A DNA stretch of 36,237 nt from assembly GCA_023394045.1 (NCBI GenBank), contig JAEXBN010000003.1:1-36237 (forward strand), in the 5' to 3' direction. Under the pieces are notes generated by a model. It saw nothing but the letters and a program-made list of their open reading frames with translations, was not told the DNA's origin and did no database searches. Shown here in pieces: positions 32,463-36,237 of this stretch. The translations under genes were made by a program, and so were the position numbers. Origin of the DNA: Bacillota bacterium. Lineage in GTDB: Bacteria; Bacillota; Clostridia; Tissierellales; Peptoniphilaceae. Numbering within the stretch: the stretch's first letter is position 1; every line of letters starts with the position of its first letter.

Positions 32463-32509
32463 CATAGCCTCCCTATAGGAATCTACATTCCGATTGTTGC
32501 TCCTTCGCC

Positions 32510-32538
32510 TTGCATCCATCCTTTTCCCATGTCATACT
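32510..32538 (+). promoter_or_regulatory. Predicted promoter of the YlmH gene
   Basis: TTGCAT (32510-32515), 17-base spacer, CATACT (32533-32538) with an extended TG one base before it. The leader would be about 25 bases. Confidence 0.55.
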
Positions 32539-32569
32539 GAAGAATCGCCAGCGCACGAAAGGAATCCAC

Positions 32570-33280
32570 ATGAAAGAGCATCTTTATGATCTTGCTGAAC
32601 AACATTATACGCAAAACCGACAGACAGAAACGGATTTTCTGACCCCAGAAGAATTCTCGTCGCTTCAGCCTCTCTTGCGTTCGGTGGACTATGCCGATCC
32701 CCATGTGTTCAGCGAAGAATGGGAACGAAAAGTCATCCATTTCGGATCCGATGCGCCCGATATTGCCGTTCTCAGCATCCGTCCGCATGGCGGCGCTAAC
32801 GCCGGGCTGCGCCATCCCGACTATCTGGGGGCATTGATTGGAACAGGAATTGAACGCCGCGTGATCGGCGATCTGATCGTTCAGCCGGATGTTTGCTATG
32901 CCATCGTAAAAAAGCACATCGCATCATTCCTCGCCAATACACTGCACGAAGTCGGGCGATCACAAGTTCGTATTGAAATTCTGGACGCTCTTCCTGATGA
33001 AACGATGCCCCATCCCATTTCAGACGAAGTCATCGTCAGCTCGCTCCGCCTCGACCGCTTTGTCTCCACCGCCTTTCACCTAGGGCGCAATGCCGCACAG
33101 GAAGCCATTGAAGCGAGTCAGGTTGCCATCGACGGAGTCATCGAAAAACGCCCCCACCTGCTTCTCAAGCCGGGACAGCGGATCAGCATGCGCCACAAAG
33201 GAAAAGTCCAATTTGAGCAGATCCGCCGAGAAACCAAAAGCGGCTCCCTGATCTTATCCGTCGTCCGATTTCAATCATAA
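32570..33280 (+). CDS. ylmH: YlmH-type RNA-binding protein with S4 domain
   Basis: A 236-residue protein of the YlmH family. The N-terminal two thirds contain FLTPEEF, the central GALIGTGIERRVIGDLIV (almost invariant in YlmH) and the segment CYAIVKKHIASFL. The C-terminal S4 domain (about residues 160-225) has SSLRLDRFVSTAFHLGRNAAQEAIEASQVAIDG in consecutive parts, then the LKPGQRISMRHKGKV strand region. YlmH was first linked to cell division because it lies near divIVA; in B. subtilis it acts in ribosome-associated quality control like RqcP. Here it is away from the divIVA/sepF cluster. The ATG at 32570 follows AAAGGA. Confidence 0.9.
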   Translation: MKEHLYDLAEQHYTQNRQTETDFLTPEEFSSLQPLLRSVDYADPHVFSEEWERKVIHFGSDAPDIAVLSIRPHGGANAGLRHPDYLGALIGTGIERRVIGDLIVQPDVCYAIVKKHIASFLANTLHEVGRSQVRIEILDALPDETMPHPISDEVIVSSLRLDRFVSTAFHLGRNAAQEAIEASQVAIDGVIEKRPHLLLKPGQRISMRHKGKVQFEQIRRETKSGSLILSVVRFQS

Positions 33281-33314
33281 TCCCTTCGCCGGCACACTTC
33301 TAAGATGATCTCAA

Positions 33315-36146
33315 TCAACTCGACGACCTAGGCTTTGCGAGTTTCTGATAGCTTTTCATCAGCAAAGCGACACAAGCGGATTCACTCTGAAAGGCCTCGT
33401 CGTTCCGGGTGATTCCATAAGCCTCAAGAACGGCGCGGTCGTTATTCTGATGCGCAGTGCGCAGCTCCGGTGGCATCGTCAGCGGATCATAAAGATCGGC
33501 AAGCGACGCATTCGGATAGAGAGCGCGGGCGTCTAAGATGGCCTGGGCGGTCTGTTCGATCTTAGAACGCAGTGCGGGCGCAATCAGTTGCTCTACAGGC
33601 ATTTCACAATTTTCTGGAGTCACACCCGGCCATGGGAAGTTGTTGTAGACGATATCTTTTGAGTATCGATAATCACTTTTTAGCCTACCTGCAACCGTGC
33701 GCATCCAGGCCATATGGACATTGGAGGTCAGAATCCCAAAATGATAGAGAGAGGCATCAGATATTACAAGTGTAGCGTTGCTGGCTACTACATCCCCAGG
33801 CAAAAAACCAATGGGAATATAGCTTCGCCTTCCTGAAGATACACACGGAACCATAATAAATGCCCTTCCTACATCCTGTGTCCTCTGTGCAAACAATGTC
33901 GGCATATCTGCCATTTTACGCGTGCTGGCGGCTTTGCTGGCAAGGCGCATTTCTCTCACCGCATTCACACGTTTCATAACCGTCGGACTCTGGCGTAAGG
34001 CTGTCGGGCTAACACCGTCCAACCACAAGCAATAGCGCTTCTTTTTGTTGATAAATTCTTCCGCTCCCAAGTAGAGATGAATCCATGATTCAGTAATGGG
34101 TTCTTTTTTGATGAGATCTTCTTTTTCTTCTTCAGTGAGAATAAATCCTCCGCCATCACGTGGCATATTGCCAAAGCGCATAGGAGGAACTGTGCACAGA
34201 GGCGTGCCTTTATTTTCGATAAAAACGTCTGGAGCTTCCATCAGATAGGAGTTGATCTGTGAAACTAACTTCAAGGAATCGCCATCGTAGAGCACTTTCT
34301 GCCTGACCGGGTGGCGATCCTCTATCAGATGAAAACCGACAATAACGCAGTGCACGTGCGCTTTTAAGCTCGCTTCGCTGTCCCAACGAAACGTTTTATA
34401 GGAAAAAATAAGTTCCAGAGAAAACTGCTTGTACAGATAATTCCAGAAGATCCCTGGCTGTTCTCCTTGAGTGATGCTGTTGGTTGAAACGAGAGCGGCT
34501 CGAATATCTGGATTGACACGCATCAGCGCGCAAGTCTTCAGATACCACGCACAGACATAATCGATCTCCCCAGCCCCCTTGACGGATGGGAAAAGTGCGC
34601 GTATCTCATCTTTCTGCTCACGTGACATCATCATCCCGCCAACAAACGGCGGATTGCCCATGATATAATCCAGCCGATCTTTCGACACCACCTCTTCCCA
34701 GTTCATACGCAGGGCATTGCCCTCCACGATATTCGCGTTCGTCTTCAGAGGCAGGAAGTCCAGATTCTGGTAAATGACAGCTTCTGTTTCCTTCATCATC
34801 TGGCTCTCTGCGATCCAAAGCGCCGTTTTAGCAACCGTGACAGCAAAGTCATTGATCTCAATACCATGAAATTGCGCAATCGATACGCGAATCGGATCGA
34901 TTGCTTTACCCATCATCATCTGGTTATTGTAAAGTAAGCCCAGTACGCGGTTCTCCAAGCGGCGCAAACTGAGATACGTCTCCGTAAGAAAGTTACCGCT
35001 TCCGGCCGCCGGATCTAAAAATTCCAGTGAAGCCAGCCTTTTCTGAAACTCCTTGAGTTTTGTGTTACGCGTTTTGAGCACCGGAATCTCTTTAATTGCT
35101 TCAAACTCGTCGTGAAGGTCGTTTAGAAATAGCGGATCGATGACCTTATGAATGTTCTCAATGCTGGTATAGTGCATCCCTCCAGCGCGGCGTGTTTCAG
35201 GGTTCAGGGTGCTTTCAAAGACGGCACCGAAGATGGTCGGGCTGATCTCATTCCAATCAAACTCGGCGCTCTCTTTGTTGAGAATAATGTCGATGATTTC
35301 CTCGTTCATTCTCGGAATTTCAATGTCTTCCCGAGAAAAAAGACCGCCATTGACGTAAGGAAAAGCCGCGAGGTCATCGTCCAAATAGGGATCGCGCTCT
35401 TCCGGCTTCTGGTCGAGGACGAGAAAAAGGTCAATCAGCGCTTTGCGGAAGACACTGGGGTTATTCTGGAACTGCGCAAGATAATCGTGAAACATGGCGT
35501 GTTTGCCAAAAAGACCAGCATCTTCGGCATAGAAGCAAAAGACCAAGCGCACGGAAAGGACGTTCAGATCTTTCTGTGTCTTCTCGTCGTCCGGATTCTT
35601 GTATTGCTTCATAAGCGCATTATAAAGCACACCAACGAGATCGCCGGCTTTTAAGGAAATGTCCATCTCCTTCTTGATGTGTTCATCGCCGGTATCCACC
35701 AAAAAGTTCAGACGATAATAGTCCTTTTCCAGATCTTTCAGATAGACGATCTCTGGTTCCCCTCCGGGCTTTTCCATGTCATAGATGTGAAACTCAGCAA
35801 AGTTGCAAGCGATAATCCAGCGTGGACGCTGTGAGTAAGGAATCTCCGAAGCATAACGCTTAGCCTGCTGAAAAGGCGTGAGGAGCAAGCCATCAGACTG
35901 GCGGATAGCGCGTTTAAGATCTTTATTCAAGCTCTTCTGTTCAATGAGAACTTTTGTGGAAGGGATGTGCGCGTCAATAAAGTTTGTTTTCCTTTTCGTC
36001 GTGCACGCTTTTCCATTCAAATCTTCCGTAAATATTTCTGACTTGGACTGTTCTTCAAAAACCACAAAATTGGTCGGCTGTTCCACGCCATACACGGTCT
36101 GCAACAGCTCCAACCAGAAAGACTGGCTTTCTCCCTTTTCATAGCC
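33315..36146 (-). CDS. MmeI-like (type IIL) restriction-modification protein, N-terminus missing
   Basis: A single chain that both cuts and methylates DNA in the MmeI family. Counting from the TTG at 36113, the nuclease part has D47 and E58-Q-K60 (IDAHIPSTKVLIEQKS), a D...ExK site; a helical spacer follows (YVNGGLFSREDI, FGAVFESTLNPETRRAGGMHYTS); the N6-adenine methyltransferase has SAM motif LDPAAGSGNFLTE (366-378) and catalytic NPPF (487-490); then STNSITQGEQ, the target-recognition region with MRFGNMPRDGGGFILTEEE, EEFINKKKRYCLWLDG and SNVHMAWMRTVAGRLKSDYRYS, and a C-terminal ILDARALYPNASLADLYDP. The frame stays open upstream of that TTG as RGYEKGESQSFWL, typical of the family's start region, so the true start was lost at the poly-G run; about 20-40 residues are probably missing. 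No separate methylase or nuclease partner is seen or needed. Confidence 0.9.
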   Translation of the reverse strand, partial: GYEKGESQSFWLELLQTVYGVEQPTNFVVFEEQSKSEIFTEDLNGKACTTKRKTNFIDAHIPSTKVLIEQKSLNKDLKRAIRQSDGLLLTPFQQAKRYASEIPYSQRPRWIIACNFAEFHIYDMEKPGGEPEIVYLKDLEKDYYRLNFLVDTGDEHIKKEMDISLKAGDLVGVLYNALMKQYKNPDDEKTQKDLNVLSVRLVFCFYAEDAGLFGKHAMFHDYLAQFQNNPSVFRKALIDLFLVLDQKPEERDPYLDDDLAAFPYVNGGLFSREDIEIPRMNEEIIDIILNKESAEFDWNEISPTIFGAVFESTLNPETRRAGGMHYTSIENIHKVIDPLFLNDLHDEFEAIKEIPVLKTRNTKLKEFQKRLASLEFLDPAAGSGNFLTETYLSLRRLENRVLGLLYNNQMMMGKAIDPIRVSIAQFHGIEINDFAVTVAKTALWIAESQMMKETEAVIYQNLDFLPLKTNANIVEGNALRMNWEEVVSKDRLDYIMGNPPFVGGMMMSREQKDEIRALFPSVKGAGEIDYVCAWYLKTCALMRVNPDIRAALVSTNSITQGEQPGIFWNYLYKQFSLELIFSYKTFRWDSEASLKAHVHCVIVGFHLIEDRHPVRQKVLYDGDSLKLVSQINSYLMEAPDVFIENKGTPLCTVPPMRFGNMPRDGGGFILTEEEKEDLIKKEPITESWIHLYLGAEEFINKKKRYCLWLDGVSPTALRQSPTVMKRVNAVREMRLASKAASTRKMADMPTLFAQRTQDVGRAFIMVPCVSSGRRSYIPIGFLPGDVVASNATLVISDASLYHFGILTSNVHMAWMRTVAGRLKSDYRYSKDIVYNNFPWPGVTPENCEMPVEQLIAPALRSKIEQTAQAILDARALYPNASLADLYDPLTMPPELRTAHQNNDRAVLEAYGITRNDEAFQSESACVALLMKSYQKLAKPRSSS

Positions 36147-36147
36147 G

Positions 36148-36237
<90 letters not shown>

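Noticed and set aside
33315..36146. BREX PglX methyltransferase
   Set aside because: The order nuclease D...ExK, methyltransferase, MmeI-type target recognition segment (STNSITQGEQ, CLWLDG) fits MmeI, and no BREX genes are adjacent.

Overview
The window looks like a piece of a Firmicutes (Bacillota) chromosome, most likely a non-spore-forming anaerobic member of the Clostridia/Tissierellia side. The evidence is the HrcA/CIRCE heat-shock system, the gene order rpsT...lepA-hemW-hrcA-grpE-dnaK-dnaJ-prmA-mtaB, a TPP-riboswitch-controlled ThiT, YlmH, strong AGGAGG-type ribosome binding sites, frequent GTG/TTG starts, and tRNA genes without an encoded CCA. The spore protease gene gpr, often found between rpsT and lepA in spore formers, is absent here. 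Base composition looks moderate (roughly half G+C by eye). I cannot name the species.

Layout. 1-186: 5' end of an oligopeptide ABC permease gene (oppB-like) running off the left edge. 406-3037 (minus): a DtxR/MntR-type metalloregulator, the 16S rRNA methyltransferase rsmE and a purine permease (pbuG type). 3163-3727 (plus): a small heat-shock protein behind a CIRCE operator and a consensus promoter. 3825-4653 (minus): thiT with a TPP riboswitch and terminator. 4694-11874 (minus): the heat-shock operon hrcA-grpE-dnaK-dnaJ-prmA-mtaB behind a second CIRCE. 11883-16622 (minus): two type I signal peptidases, lepA and hemW. 16684-17077 (minus): rpsT. 17239-20910 (plus): the oxidative pentose phosphate pair gnd-zwf, overlapped by a gene for a metal-dependent cyclase/hydrolase. 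20937-25751 (minus): a spermidine/putrescine transporter operon potABCD with holA (DNA polymerase III delta) directly after potD. 25752-26276: a long AT-rich divergent regulatory region. 26277-28278 (plus): a YjiH-family membrane protein and thiol peroxidase tpx. 28293-30688 (minus): thiI and an IscS/NifS-type cysteine desulfurase, a tRNA 4-thiouridine pair. 30834-31796 (plus): a YprB-like nuclease. 31894-32159 (minus): a tRNA-Trp/tRNA-Ile operon with promoter and terminator. 32223-32462 (minus): acyl carrier protein. 32570-33280 (plus): YlmH-type S4 RNA-binding protein. 33315-36146 (minus): a large MmeI-like (type IIL) restriction-modification protein cut off by an 89-base run of G that looks like a contig-end artefact.

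How the genes work together. HrcA, made from the first gene of its own operon, should repress both that operon and the small heat-shock gene through the two matching CIRCE sites. Most of the rest is housekeeping: ribosome and tRNA modification (rsmE, prmA, mtaB, thiI with its sulfur donor), translation (lepA, rpsT, ylmH), protein export (two lepB), NADPH supply (zwf, gnd), nutrient import (pbuG, thiT, potABCD) and peroxide defence (tpx).

I found no unmistakable new multi-gene system. The best candidates for something undescribed are the potential structured leader RNA upstream of potA (25829-25952) with nearby repeated motifs, the unexplained cyclase gene in the zwf operon, the palindrome in the metalloregulator promoter, a tpx terminator embedded in the 3' end of thiI, and a tandem signal peptidase pair of which one has a repetitive acidic cytosolic tail.
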